Assembly: GCF_018729255.1 (NCBI RefSeq)
Contig: NZ_CP076063.1
Span: forward strand, 1-64,000
Source: Cupriavidus sp. EM10
GTDB taxonomy: Bacteria; Pseudomonadota; Gammaproteobacteria; Burkholderiales; Burkholderiaceae
Reading direction: 5' to 3'
DNA length: 64,000 nucleotides
Part shown: positions 9,776 to 19,080 of the stretch, piece after piece
Layout of the letters: each line of letters begins with the position of its first letter
Position numbering within the stretch: position 1 is the stretch's first letter
Position numbers and translations under genes: made by a program
Notes under the pieces: model-generated
Told to the model about the DNA's origin: nothing
Database searches by the model: none
Seen by the model: only the letters and a program-made list of their open reading frames with translations

Positions 9776-10830
9776 CTAGTGAGAATGACGATGATGCACG
9801 TCCGGGTAGTGGGGATGTTTGTGCACCATCACCTCGTGCCGATGCCAATGCCTGTGGGGTTCCTTGCCATCCCATGGGAAGTCATGCTCGTGCTGATGGT
9901 GTTCGTCGTGCCGATGCGAGTGGCTATGCGCCAGTGGCTCATGGGTATGCTCATGCTCGTGCCGCTCTCGCAGATGCAACCACACGCCCAAGGCCATCAA
10001 AGCCAAAGCCGCCCAGAATGCGAAGCCTGGCACCTCAGGCCAGATCGCAAACGCAAGCAGGACGCCAAATAGTGGGGCGACAGAGAAATATGCTCCGGTT
10101 CGAGCTGTTCCCAACAGACGCAGCGCCACCACAAACAAGGCAAGACTCACACCGTATCCGGCGAACCCGACGATCAGCGCTGCCGCCGCAGTGCCGACCG
10201 ATGGCAATACGGCCCCATGCGTTATGGCAAGAGTCGTGTTGCATAGCCCGGCGACAAGCCCCTTCAGGCAAGCGATAAGCAGGGCGTCGTTACTGGAGAC
10301 CTTGCGGGTCAGATTGTTATCTACAGCCCAACACAAGCAGGCTCCAACGATAAGCAGCGCGCCAGATGACATTTGCAGGCTGCCCGGTTGCCACGACAGC
10401 AGCAAGCCACCTGCCACGATCGCAATCATCCCCAGAACAATTTGGCGATCGGCATTCTCCTTGAAGACCACCCAGGCGATGACAGCCGTGAACACGCCCT
10501 CGACGTTCAGCAACAGTGATGCCGAAGCAGCGCTGGTTGAGACGAGCCCTGTCATCAGCAACGCCGGTCCCGCTACACCGCCAGCAAGGATTGCGCCGAT
10601 CAGCCATGGCACTTCCCCCGCGGAATACCTAAGTGACCATTTCCTGGCTCAGGCGTCATCAAGACTCTCCGGATCGCGAGCACAAGCGCCAGTCCGATGC
10701 CACTGCCAAGATATAGCAAGCCCGCCAGCAGGAGCGGGGAAACGGACCCGGTTAGCGCCTTGGCCAGCGGCGTGCTTGCTCCGAAAAGCAGCGCGGCTAG
10801 TAATGCCGGAGATGCGGTACGAATAGACAT
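9776..10830 (-). CDS. cnrT: CnrT, DMT/EamA-family nickel permease with His-rich tail (frame break)
   Basis: ATG at 10830 (MSIRTASPALLAALLFGAST) begins an EamA/DMT permease with about ten membrane helices. The C-terminal tail is very rich in His (for example HEHEHTHEPLAHSHSHRHDE), a likely metal-binding segment. It is the last gene of cnrYXHCBAT, 45 bp after cnrA on the same strand. In C. metallidurans CnrT is a DMT-type inner-membrane protein linked to Ni export. The frame breaks in the C5 run at 10615-10619 (plus-strand coordinates). One extra base restores GEVPWLIGAILAGG. Confidence 0.8.
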
Positions 10831-10875
10831 GGGAAATCAAGGATCAAGGCGCAGTGGGAGCGTGGACTCGCAAAC

Positions 10876-13800
10876 TCATGTTTCCAGCGCTGCTTGCGCT
10901 TCCGGTCGGCCGGCGGTCCGGCGCTTCAGCACTATGCCGCAAAGGGCCGGCAGTACAAAAAGTGTCAGCACAGTTGCGGTGACGAGTCCACCGATTACGA
11001 CCGTTGCCAGCGGCTTCTGGACTTCGGCACCTGTACCTGTAGCAATCGCCATCGGCACGAAACCCAGAGAGGCCACCAGAGCCGTCATCAGTACCGGGCG
11101 CACACGTTCCATCGCACCTTCAATCACCGCGGAGTCGGGTGCCATCCCATCTTCCAGGCGTTTTCGGATAGCGGAAATCAGCACCAGTCCGTTCAGCACC
11201 GCCACACCGGATACCGCAATGAAGCCAACTGCCGCCGAAATAGAGAACGGAATCCCGCGCAGTAGCAGCGCAAACACGCCTCCCGCAAGTGCCAGCGGCA
11301 CGGCGGTCAGCACGGTCGCCGTCAGCGCTGCGCTGCCGATCGCCATGTACAGCGTCGCCGCGATCAAAATAAAGCACAGCGGGACAATGATGGCCAGGCG
11401 CTTCGTAGCCGCCTGAAGATTCTGAAATTGGCCACCCCATTCGATGTACATACCCGGCGGCAACTTCACTTCCTTGGCGATCTGCGCCGCAGCATCGTCC
11501 ACAAAACTGCCCAGGTCACGGCCGCCGACATTGGCCTCCACGTAGACGCGCCGCTTTCCGTTGTCGCGGCTTACTTCGTTGAGCCCCTGCGTGAACCGGA
11601 ACTGTACCAGTTGGCGCAAAGGCACCGAGGCGCGGGCCTGGCCTTCCGATAGCGGCAACATGACGGGAAGCGCGCCGAGGACGTCGAGGTTCTCCCGCTG
11701 CTCACCGGGCAAGCGGATCACAATATCGAAGCGGCGGTCACCATCGAAAATCTGCCCGGCAGGTCGGCCCGCCATGGCGGTGGAAATAGTATCGGCGACT
11801 TCCTTGACCGTGAGTCCATATCGGGCGATTGCGGCGCGGTCGAACACGATGTCAAATGTCGGAAAGCCGCTAGTCAAAGGCACGCGGACGTCCGTCGCTC
11901 CCGGCGTCTTCTTCAAGACTGCGGCAATGCGTTGCGCTGTGGCCGCCAAGTCGTCGAGATTCTCTCCGTACAGCTTTACGGCCACGTCGCTCCGGACCCC
12001 ACCGATCAGCTCGTTAAAGCGCATCTCGATCGGTTGCGTCACGTCGTAGTTGTTGCCGACCATCGGTGCTGTCTTCTCGCGGATACGCTCAATCACCTGT
12101 TCCTTGGTCGTCACGCCCTCCGGCCATTCGCTTTTCGGCTTCAGAATGATGTAGTTATCCGATGCATTGGGCGGCATGGGGTCGGCGGCGAGGCTGGCCG
12201 TACCCGCCTTCGAATACACAGTCTGCACTTCCGGCAGCGACAAGACAGCGCGTTCGAGCGGCAGGTCTATGGCAACCGACTGGTCAATCGACGTAGACGG
12301 AATCCGAACCGACGACAGGTTCAGGTTCAACTCATCCAGCGTGGGCATAAACTCGCGACCAACAAATGTGAACGCCACCGTAGCCACAGCGACTGTCGCG
12401 ATGCCTGCGCCGATGAAGGGCATTGGGCGTGCCACGGCATGCTCCAGCCATGGTCGGTAACGTTCTTTGGTCGCCACGATGACGCGCACTTCTGTCTCTG
12501 CAACCTTTTTCCGGAGCATCACGGCGACCATGGCCGGCACGAAGGTGAGCGACAGCACGAAGGCAGAGGCAAGCGCCAGCATCAGCGTGATTACCATCGG
12601 GGAGAACATCTTGCCTTCCACGCCCTGGAATGTCAGACATGGCAGGAAAACCATGAAGATCACAAGCTGACCGTAGACGGTCGGTCGCACCATCTCACGT
12701 GAAGATTGAACAACTTCCTTCAAACGCTCATCGAGCGTCAGCAGCCGCCCTTCGCGGTGCTGGCGCTCGGCCAGCCGCCTGAGAGAGTTCTCGACAATGA
12801 TGACCGCGCCATCAATGATCAGGCCGAAGTCGAGCGCACCCAGGCTCATCAGGTTGCCCGAAATATGGAACTGGTTCATGCCGATCGCGCTGACCAGCAG
12901 GGACAACGGAATGACGAGCGCGGCAATGGTGGCCGCACGCCAGTTCCCCAGCAGCGTGAACAGAATCGCCACCACGAGCAGCGCGCCTTCGATCAGGTTT
13001 CTAGCCACCGTTTCGATGGTTGCAATCACCAGTTGCGAACGATTGAGGGTCGGGACAATAACCACACCTGGTGGCAGCGTTTTCGAGATCTGTTCGAGCT
13101 TGTCGCCCACGGCTTGCGCCACCGTCCGGCTGTTGGCGCCGACCAGCATCAGCGCACTGCCCACCACCGTTTCATTCCCATTGCGGCTGGCGGCGCCTGA
13201 GCGCAATTCGCCCCCAATCTTGACGCGCGCCACCTGGCCGACTGTGATCGGGACATTCTGCCGCTGCGCAATCACCGCACGGGATATCTCGTCCGCAGAT
13301 TTTATACGCGCGTCGGCGCGAACCAGATACGACTCGCCTGAGCGCCGAATAAAGTTCGCGCCGACAGATAGGTTGGTATCTTCGAGCGCCCGGGCTAGGT
13401 CCGCGTAGGAAACTCCGTACGCTGCCATCTTCCCCGTGTCCGGTTCCACCACGAATTGCTTGACATAGCCCCCTAGGGAATCGACATCGGCGACACCAGG
13501 CGTGGTACGCAATTGTGGTCGGATGATCCAGTCTTGCACCGTGCGCAAATAGGCCAGTCGTGACACCCGATCGTCCAACCTCTCGCCACGCTCGGTAAGA
13601 AAGCTGCCGTCGCTCTGCCATCCGGGCTCGCCGTCCTTGATAGAGGCCCCTGTGCCGTCCGGATACTGGTATTCCACGCTGTAGTGGAATACTTCGCCCA
13701 GCCCCGTCGAAACAGGCCCCATCTGTGGCTCGACGTTTTCTGGCAAATTCGGCCGCGCCTGTGCCAGTCGTTCTGACACCTGCTGGCGCATAAAGTACAG

Positions 13801-14106
13801 ATTCGCACTCTCCTTGAAGATCACCGTCACTTGGCTGAAGCCGTTGCGCGACATCGATCGCGTGCTTTCCACCCCGTTCAGACCAGCAATCGCCGTCTCG
13901 ATTGGATACGTGACACGCTTCTCCACCTCCACGGGGCTCATCGTTGGCACCACAGAGTTGATCTGGACCTGCTTGTTGGTAATGTCTGGTGTGACGTCGA
14001 TGGGTAGCAGGTTGAGCTGCCAGGCCCCTATCACGGCGACAACTGCTGTCAGAAACAAAACCAGCCAGCGATAGCGGACTGAGCCGCTGAGAATGCTCTC
14101 GATCAT
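10876..14106 (-). CDS. cnrA: CnrA, HME-type RND efflux pump
   Basis: Intact 1076-residue inner-membrane proton/metal antiporter, the usual length for CnrA. It begins MIESILSGSVRYRWLVLFLT. TM4 carries DFGLIIDGAVIIVEN, the heavy-metal RND signature with the Asp used in proton coupling. Two large periplasmic loops and twelve helices are evident. It works with CnrB (adaptor) and CnrC (outer-membrane channel) to export Ni and Co from periplasm to outside. The start overlaps the cnrB stop by 4 bp (ATGA). A close homologue (nccA) lies at 47862-51091 in opposite orientation. Confidence 0.95.
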   Translation of the reverse strand: MIESILSGSVRYRWLVLFLTAVVAVIGAWQLNLLPIDVTPDITNKQVQINSVVPTMSPVEVEKRVTYPIETAIAGLNGVESTRSMSRNGFSQVTVIFKESANLYFMRQQVSERLAQARPNLPENVEPQMGPVSTGLGEVFHYSVEYQYPDGTGASIKDGEPGWQSDGSFLTERGERLDDRVSRLAYLRTVQDWIIRPQLRTTPGVADVDSLGGYVKQFVVEPDTGKMAAYGVSYADLARALEDTNLSVGANFIRRSGESYLVRADARIKSADEISRAVIAQRQNVPITVGQVARVKIGGELRSGAASRNGNETVVGSALMLVGANSRTVAQAVGDKLEQISKTLPPGVVIVPTLNRSQLVIATIETVARNLIEGALLVVAILFTLLGNWRAATIAALVIPLSLLVSAIGMNQFHISGNLMSLGALDFGLIIDGAVIIVENSLRRLAERQHREGRLLTLDERLKEVVQSSREMVRPTVYGQLVIFMVFLPCLTFQGVEGKMFSPMVITLMLALASAFVLSLTFVPAMVAVMLRKKVAETEVRVIVATKERYRPWLEHAVARPMPFIGAGIATVAVATVAFTFVGREFMPTLDELNLNLSSVRIPSTSIDQSVAIDLPLERAVLSLPEVQTVYSKAGTASLAADPMPPNASDNYIILKPKSEWPEGVTTKEQVIERIREKTAPMVGNNYDVTQPIEMRFNELIGGVRSDVAVKLYGENLDDLAATAQRIAAVLKKTPGATDVRVPLTSGFPTFDIVFDRAAIARYGLTVKEVADTISTAMAGRPAGQIFDGDRRFDIVIRLPGEQRENLDVLGALPVMLPLSEGQARASVPLRQLVQFRFTQGLNEVSRDNGKRRVYVEANVGGRDLGSFVDDAAAQIAKEVKLPPGMYIEWGGQFQNLQAATKRLAIIVPLCFILIAATLYMAIGSAALTATVLTAVPLALAGGVFALLLRGIPFSISAAVGFIAVSGVAVLNGLVLISAIRKRLEDGMAPDSAVIEGAMERVRPVLMTALVASLGFVPMAIATGTGAEVQKPLATVVIGGLVTATVLTLFVLPALCGIVLKRRTAGRPEAQAALET

Positions 14107-15290
14107 TCCTCGTCCCCGCCGCCTTTGTTCATCTCGGCCTTAACCAGGAAGGCATTACGGGTGGCCACCTGTTCTCCAGCCTGCACGCCTGACAGAATCT
14201 GTGCCGAGCCGCCGCTGCGGGTGCCGACGAGGACAGGCATAGGGCGGAAACCTTCCAGCGTGCGGACGAAAAGGACGTCACGGCCGTCGAGGTTCTGCAC
14301 CGCGTCTTCCGGCACGGACAGGGCGGCGGCATCAGCAACCGCTGTACGCAGACGCACCTGCACACCCTCGCCCACGACAAGTCGATCTGTCGGCTGTGCT
14401 GGTACCACCACCACGGTTGCAACGCGAGCGCTGCCCGTCACGGTTGGCGTCACCGCCTGCACGCGCGCTGACAATGGCGATCCATTGGCCAACAGAATGG
14501 TGGCTTCGCTCCCAGCGACGATGCGACTGGTATCTGCAGCCGTCACGGCGGCTTCTACCTGTACGGCGCCAGTTCCGGCTACCCGAAAGAGTTCGGCTTG
14601 TGGCGCCACAAATGCACCCAGGGTGACGGACTGGGCGGTGATCTTTCCTGCAATCGGGCTGACCACGGCGACCGAGCGCCCGTCGGACGCAAGGTGAGCG
14701 GACTGGGCCACCGTAGCAGCGCGCAGCGCCTCGGCTTGCGCAACATCCAGAGCAGCCTTTGCCGCCTCCATTTCCTGGCGCGGTGTCACGCCTTGCTGAA
14801 ACAGGCTCGCCTCGCGCTCGTAGGTCTTGCGCGCGAGATCGGCCTTGGCCTGGGCCACTTTCCGCTCCGCTGCCATGCCGGCGGCCTCGGGGCTATCGAC
14901 CAGGGCGAGTACATCGCCAGCCTTCACGACGTCGCCAAGCCGGCGCTGGACGCGTTGTACGGCGCCGGCCGCACGCGATACGATCACGGCTTCGCTACCG
15001 GGCAGCGCAGCAACCGTGGCGGGCGCAAGTATTTCCGTTCCGACGGCGGCGCTCGCCACAGGTTCTACGGCAATGTTTGCGGCGGCAAGATAGGTTGCTG
15101 GGATCTTAACCTCCTTCAGACCGGGCTTTACTGGGGCGGATTGTGGCTTCTGTGCTTCCGGGGCCTGTGTAGATGCGGGGGACTTCTCCGACACTGGGAG
15201 ATGCGCCGCGCCAAAACCTACTGCCGCTGCTACGGCGGCGACCCCTGCGATCATCGGCCAGTTGACCGACCGGCGCTCGTTCTTCATCAT
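14103..15290 (-). CDS. cnrB: CnrB, periplasmic adaptor of the RND pump
   Basis: 395 residues with an N-terminal membrane anchor (MIAGVAAVAAAVGFGAAHL), then lipoyl/barrel-sandwich and alpha-hairpin regions (KAGDVLALVDSPEA; AERKVAQAKADLARKTYERE). It ends EMNKGGGDEE. This is the membrane-fusion protein joining CnrA and CnrC. It overlaps cnrC upstream and cnrA downstream by 4 bp each, so the three are translationally coupled. NccB at 46672-47865 is its paralogue. Confidence 0.93.
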   Translation of the reverse strand: MMKNERRSVNWPMIAGVAAVAAAVGFGAAHLPVSEKSPASTQAPEAQKPQSAPVKPGLKEVKIPATYLAAANIAVEPVASAAVGTEILAPATVAALPGSEAVIVSRAAGAVQRVQRRLGDVVKAGDVLALVDSPEAAGMAAERKVAQAKADLARKTYEREASLFQQGVTPRQEMEAAKAALDVAQAEALRAATVAQSAHLASDGRSVAVVSPIAGKITAQSVTLGAFVAPQAELFRVAGTGAVQVEAAVTAADTSRIVAGSEATILLANGSPLSARVQAVTPTVTGSARVATVVVVPAQPTDRLVVGEGVQVRLRTAVADAAALSVPEDAVQNLDGRDVLFVRTLEGFRPMPVLVGTRSGGSAQILSGVQAGEQVATRNAFLVKAEMNKGGGDEE

Positions 15291-16546
15291 CGTGATTCCT
15301 CAAAGGCTAGGCGGCCGTCCGCCTGTGCCAGCGCCGCCAGGGCGCGCACGCGCGCCAGGCGCGCATCAATCGTCAGTTGCCGGGCGTCGACGAGCGCTCG
15401 CCGCACCGCTAGCAATTCCATCAGTGGCGTCTTGCCGGATTCATAGCCAATGCGCCCCATGCGATAGGCTTCTGCCGCCGCCTGCTCTCCTTCGCTGGCA
15501 GCAGCGAGCTGCTTGTCGGCGGTCGCTACCTGAGATATGGCCGATTGGCGCGCCACGTTGGCCTCAAGCCGGACGCTGTCAAGACGCGCCTGGGCGGCTG
15601 CAACCCGCTCAACTGCGGCGTTGATGCCGTTCCGATTCTGATCGAACAATGGAATGGAGGCCGTGACCCCAACCACATAGCCACTGGCATTGGTCCAGCC
15701 ATAGCGGCGAACGCCCGCACTGACGCCAACATCAGGAATCCAGCGCTTCCTCTCGACGTCCACCTGAGCGTCCAGCGCATTGCGTTCCGCTTCGGCCGCC
15801 CGCACTGACGGAGACTCGGCAAGTGCTGCCGGGGCATTCGGGACGACGGCCTGGGTCGTCAGCAAGGAACTCGTGACGGCCGTATAGGGTTCGGAGGCGC
15901 CGGACATCGCGGACAATCTCGCCAGCGCCTGGGTGGCATCGTTGGTGGCTGCCGCCTCCGCGGCCTGCGCCGCCGCCACACTGGCTTTGGCCTGTGCGCT
16001 GCGCAAGCTGGCTTCCTTCCCGGAATCGACCAAGGCACGCGCGGCCGCCAGTTCTTCATTGGCGCGTGCCAGGTTTTCCGTGGCCAGTGTCTTGCGTCCG
16101 AGCGTCGCTTCAGCCGTTGCATAGGCCACTGCAAGTTCGGCGGCGTAGGCTACCTGCACTTGCCGCTCCCGCGCTTGCGCCGCAGCGAAGTTGCGTTCGC
16201 CCACCTCTATCCGCGCACCGCGCTTACCTCCCAGCTCGAAAGGCTGCGTGATCGAATAGGTATTCTGGCGCTGACTCAGCCCATCACTACTGGGCGCGCC
16301 AAGGTTTTCAAGCACCGTATCGATTCGCGGATTCAGCCAGGCTTGGGCCTGAGCAGCATCGGCGCCAGCCGCACGAACATTGGCGGCCTGCGCGACCATC
16401 GCCGGAGCGAGTGCAAGCGATTGCTGCAACAGGTTCGGAAAAGGAGGCGCCTCGGCAGCGTGGCTCAACGCAACGGGCAGCAGCCATATTGCGGAGCCGA
16501 CGAAGCGAGGTCGACAAAGGAACGAGGAGATCACCTGTTTCATCAA
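15287..16546 (-). CDS. cnrC: CnrC, outer-membrane channel of the RND pump
   Basis: 419 residues, TolC/OEP family (two OEP repeats). A signal peptide is plausible (FVGSAIWLLPVALSHAAEA). It pairs with CnrB and CnrA to form the trans-envelope conduit. Its start is 30 bp downstream of a CnrH-type promoter (16576-16600), so it can be transcribed separately from cnrYXH. The second copy, nccC, ends with the same VRALAALAQADGRLAFEESR sequence. Confidence 0.93.
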   Translation of the reverse strand: MMKQVISSFLCRPRFVGSAIWLLPVALSHAAEAPPFPNLLQQSLALAPAMVAQAANVRAAGADAAQAQAWLNPRIDTVLENLGAPSSDGLSQRQNTYSITQPFELGGKRGARIEVGERNFAAAQARERQVQVAYAAELAVAYATAEATLGRKTLATENLARANEELAAARALVDSGKEASLRSAQAKASVAAAQAAEAAATNDATQALARLSAMSGASEPYTAVTSSLLTTQAVVPNAPAALAESPSVRAAEAERNALDAQVDVERKRWIPDVGVSAGVRRYGWTNASGYVVGVTASIPLFDQNRNGINAAVERVAAAQARLDSVRLEANVARQSAISQVATADKQLAAASEGEQAAAEAYRMGRIGYESGKTPLMELLAVRRALVDARQLTIDARLARVRALAALAQADGRLAFEESR

Positions 16547-16575
16547 GAGGTCAGCGGTGGAGGCTATCCCTCTCT

Positions 16576-16600
16576 ATACGGACCAGGTCGATGCTTCCCC
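16576..16600 (-). promoter_or_regulatory. CnrH-type promoter of cnrC
   Basis: On the minus strand GGGGA (16600-16596) is followed after 15 bp by CGTAT (16580-16576). The same pattern stands before cnrY, nccY and nccC. It matches the expected site of the known cnrC promoter in the cnrH-cnrC gap. The role is inferred from position and repetition. Confidence 0.65.
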
Positions 16601-16615
16601 TCGGTGAATCCAAAC

Positions 16616-17191
16616 TTATTTTTCCGAGTCAGCATCCAGCAGGGCGGAAAGCTTGGCCCGTGCCCGCCCGATGCGCCCTTCGACAGCCTTCACACTCAGC
16701 CCAAGCACGGCAGCCGCTTCTGGCTGAGACATCCCGACAATGGCCGTCAGGACTATGACTTCTCGCGAGCCCGTGTCCAGCTTGCCCAAGGTGCTAGCCA
16801 CGCGGGCCAACTCCAGCCGGGCGGCAACCTGTTGCTCCGGGCCCGGCTCGTCGTTGGCCACGCCGCCCGCAAGCTCCAGGTCGCCGAGGCTTTCGGCACC
16901 GAAAAGGAACTGCCTGACGCGCCGAAAGCGATACAAGTCCCGCATCTTGTTCAGCCCAATGCGGAAGAGCCAGGCGCGAAATGGCCTGTCGGGATCGAAG
17001 TCATCCAGGGCGTGCCAGGCGGCAACAAAGGTGTCCTGGACGACGTCGTCCACATCGGTTTCAGGGATGCCGAAGCTGCGCGCGGCCTGAGCCAGCGCCA
17101 CGCCATGTCGCGCCACAAGTTGGCCGAATGCACGCTGGTTGCCGGAAGCGGCCTGTGCGGCAAGGATCCTGTCAGCGTCTTCCGGATTCAC
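16616..17191 (-). CDS. cnrH: CnrH, ECF-type RNA polymerase sigma factor
   Basis: 191 residues, the reported CnrH length. Region 2 includes [20 protein letters not shown] and region 4 ends with [20 protein letters not shown] (helix-turn-helix). It directs transcription of cnrYXH and cnrCBAT when released from the CnrY/CnrX complex. ATG at 17191 overlaps the cnrX stop by 4 bp. Confidence 0.95.
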   Translation of the reverse strand: MNPEDADRILAAQAASGNQRAFGQLVARHGVALAQAARSFGIPETDVDDVVQDTFVAAWHALDDFDPDRPFRAWLFRIGLNKMRDLYRFRRVRQFLFGAESLGDLELAGGVANDEPGPEQQVAARLELARVASTLGKLDTGSREVIVLTAIVGMSQPEAAAVLGLSVKAVEGRIGRARAKLSALLDADSEK

Positions 17192-17634
17192 TGCGAGCCG
17201 CGGCGTAGTGCATCGATAAGAACGCGATCGTAAGCAGGTCGATGTTCCGGCTTCAGGCCCGCACGCATTTCAAACACGTGAACCAAGGTCGCTCGCTGGA
17301 GATCGCCGGCGGCCCGCTCTACTTCCTGGGTTGCTGCTTCCACCTCCGGTGACCAGGCGGGATTCTTGGCGATGGCGTCGGCAAGCTTGCCATTTGCAGC
17401 CCGCAGGCGTGTTTCGATCTCGCGCCGACGCTGCGCAAAGGCATCTTCTTTCAACTCAAGAATCTCGCGCTCGTTGGCATCTAGTGGAACAGCTTCGTGC
17501 AGGATTTCATGCAAGTCACCATGTCCGGCTTCATTCCGATGCGAGTAATACAGCCATGCCGCCGCGACGGACACGCCAAGTAGTGCGCCAAACAGCGTAG
17601 ACAAGGAAAGCCGTCGGGTACGAGATTTCATCAT
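17188..17634 (-). CDS. cnrX: CnrX, periplasmic Ni/Co sensor
   Basis: 148 residues with one N-terminal membrane helix and a helical periplasmic domain. The known metal ligands are all in place: His42, His46, Glu63, His119 and Met123. CnrX binds Ni or Co in the periplasm and signals to CnrY to free CnrH. It overlaps both cnrY and cnrH by 4 bp. Confidence 0.95.
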   Translation of the reverse strand: MMKSRTRRLSLSTLFGALLGVSVAAAWLYYSHRNEAGHGDLHEILHEAVPLDANEREILELKEDAFAQRRREIETRLRAANGKLADAIAKNPAWSPEVEAATQEVERAAGDLQRATLVHVFEMRAGLKPEHRPAYDRVLIDALRRGSQ

Positions 17635-17918
17635 TTACCGATGAGGAGTCCAAAGGGAGAGGCGGCGGACGGCGTCGCCACCCACGTCGGGGCAGGCTTT
17701 TCCAACATGATGGTCGCCACGCGATTGATTGCCGCAAACGCGACCAAGGCTGCAAATGCGGCGCAGCAGATGGCACGCCACGCGTCGCGGCGCGCGACGA
17801 GGACTCTTTGGGCCGGCTCTGCACTGATGCACTCCTGAATGCTGGTCACATCGACCCCAATGGACGCCTCTTGCGTCACTTTTCTCGCGTGCGTCAGCCA
17901 CTCTTCCACGTCTGCCAT
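17631..17918 (-). CDS. cnrY: CnrY, anti-sigma factor
   Basis: ATG at 17918 behind GGAGGTTTGCC gives a 95-residue protein ([16 protein letters not shown]), the reported CnrY length. The cytosolic N-terminus binds CnrH. One membrane helix ([20 protein letters not shown]) follows, and the product ends [12 protein letters not shown]. First gene of the cnr cluster. Confidence 0.93.
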
Positions 17919-17949
17919 GGCAAACCTCCATCCAGATCCATTGCCTCTT

Positions 17950-17973
17950 ATACGGCTGCGCGAAGGACTCCCC
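17950..17973 (-). promoter_or_regulatory. CnrH-type promoter of cnrYXH
   Basis: On the minus strand GGGGA (17973-17969), 14 bp, CGTAT (17954-17950), 31 bp before the cnrY start. The spacer begins GTCC, as at the nccC promoter. Autoregulation by CnrH is known for this promoter in C. metallidurans; the assignment here is by position and shared pattern. Confidence 0.65.
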
Positions 17974-18191
17974 TTGAACCTCGGGTAGAAAATTGCAGAA
18001 ATTCGCGACTCAGGGGCTGAAGGAGACTTCAGCCTCGCGGCACGTCTTGCCGCCGAGATTCTCGGGCGTTGGCGCTGTGACACGGCCGCAACAGGCCCTC
18101 CCGTGGCGGGGAAGGCCTAATCACCGCTCTGATGATAGTTTGAGCGTGCGGCAAATTGAGACCGCAAACCAATATTCCAGGGAGACTGACT

Positions 18192-18323
18192 TTGAAACGG
18201 ATTGCCATCATTCTCACCGCCGTTCTGGCTTGCGCATCGGGCAGTGTATGGGCGCACAGCGGCGGAACTGACAGTCAAGGCTGTCATATGGACCACAAGA
18301 CCGGCATTCGTCACTGCCACTAA
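18192..18323 (+). CDS. Small secreted Cys/His protein (43 aa)
   Basis: TTG start at 18192 behind AGGGAGAC gives MKRIAIILTAVLACASGSVW, a signal peptide ending WAH. The mature part, of about 22 residues, is rich in His and Cys (GCHMDHKTGIRHCH). This resembles the short GCH...HCH domain (YHYH-like) found in some envelope proteins. Its position between cnr and chr genes and its ligand-rich tail suggest periplasmic metal binding (inference). Confidence 0.65.
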   Translation: MKRIAIILTAVLACASGSVWAHSGGTDSQGCHMDHKTGIRHCH

Positions 18324-18340
18324 AGCAAAGCCAGGCATTA

Positions 18341-18371
18341 CCTGGCGGCCGCCAACGTCGCGGCCGCCAGG
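18341..18371. terminator. Hairpin between convergent genes
   Basis: CCTGGCGGCCGC and GCGGCCGCCAGG form a perfect 12-bp stem around CAACGTC. It lies between the 43-aa gene (plus) and the gene at 18432-18800 (minus). No T-run is present on either side, so efficiency as a terminator is uncertain. Confidence 0.55.
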
Positions 18372-18431
18372 GTTCTGACCGCAGTCAATGCACGAGGGTC
18401 TCCCGCCCGAACTCTCATTTCGACCAAGCGT

Positions 18432-18800
18432 TCATCGCACAGGCACGCTGTGCCAAACCTCATTCAGACCATCCCCTGAACGGTCGCCTGGCTTCTTGTC
18501 CATCAGGCCGCGATACAACGGCTTTCCTTGATAAGCCCATTGCGATTTACCACCGCGGCCGGGGACTAGCGTGAGCATCCCAACCGGTTTGTCGTCGGAA
18601 GCGGCGAGTGCAGGTGGAAAATTCCGCTCGCAGTTCCCCTCGCAGGATTTGGCATCGGGGCCGCTCTTTCCAGCGAAGACGTACAACGTCATTCCCTGTT
18701 CGTCGACCAGAATGCCTTCGCTTGCGTGCGGGGCGGCGGCAACAGCAGAAGGAACGGCGAGATATCCCATCACAATCAATGCGATCGAGAGTCCTTTCAT
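18432..18800 (-). CDS. COG4315-type secreted repeat protein
   Basis: ATG at 18800 behind GGAGGTGCC gives MKGLSIALIVMGYLAVPSAV, a signal peptide. The mature part carries GILVDEQGMTLYVFAGK, CEGNCERNFPPALAA, QWAYQGKPLYR and GDRSGDG. These are the repeats of the Yx(F/W/Y)xxD secreted family (COG4315). Two cysteines could form a disulfide or bind metal or heme. It is divergent from chrB. The family's biochemical role is not settled; it is often near metal-resistance genes (inference). Confidence 0.75.
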   Translation of the reverse strand: MKGLSIALIVMGYLAVPSAVAAAPHASEGILVDEQGMTLYVFAGKSGPDAKSCEGNCERNFPPALAASDDKPVGMLTLVPGRGGKSQWAYQGKPLYRGLMDKKPGDRSGDGLNEVWHSVPVR

Positions 18801-19025
18801 AAGGCACCTCCTAAATAGACCCAACTCGGCAACAAGAACGATGGCCCGGATGTAGAGGGCTCTGTCGTATGCGCAGGGGGCGATGAATTCTTGTAACTCC
18901 ATAGGGGCTGGCCATACATCCGCCATCGTCCTACAGACTGCTCGCGAGTTAAGGAGCGAGCACCATGGAGGTAAAAGTGCTCATACGGCACTTTATTGCA
19001 ATCTCCAAGGCGCCGAACGTTGATT

Positions 19026-19043
19026 TTGTAGAGATCTCTACAA
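19026..19043. promoter_or_regulatory. Perfect 18-bp palindrome upstream of chrB
   Basis: TTGTAGAGATCTCTACAA is a perfect inverted repeat, 37 bp before the chrB start. It lies where a promoter and operator for the chromate cluster would be expected. ChrB is a known chromate-responsive regulator in other bacteria, so it is the first candidate ligand (inference). Confidence 0.6.
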
Positions 19044-19080
19044 CATTGAAGTAGCGCATACAGCCCGCTAAGCTGTCTGC

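Noticed and set aside
9531..9779. 82-codon frame from ATG 9531 after the transposase
   Set aside because: It overlaps the transposase and cnrT ends, has no recognised domain, and probably spans the transposon boundary; too weak to call.
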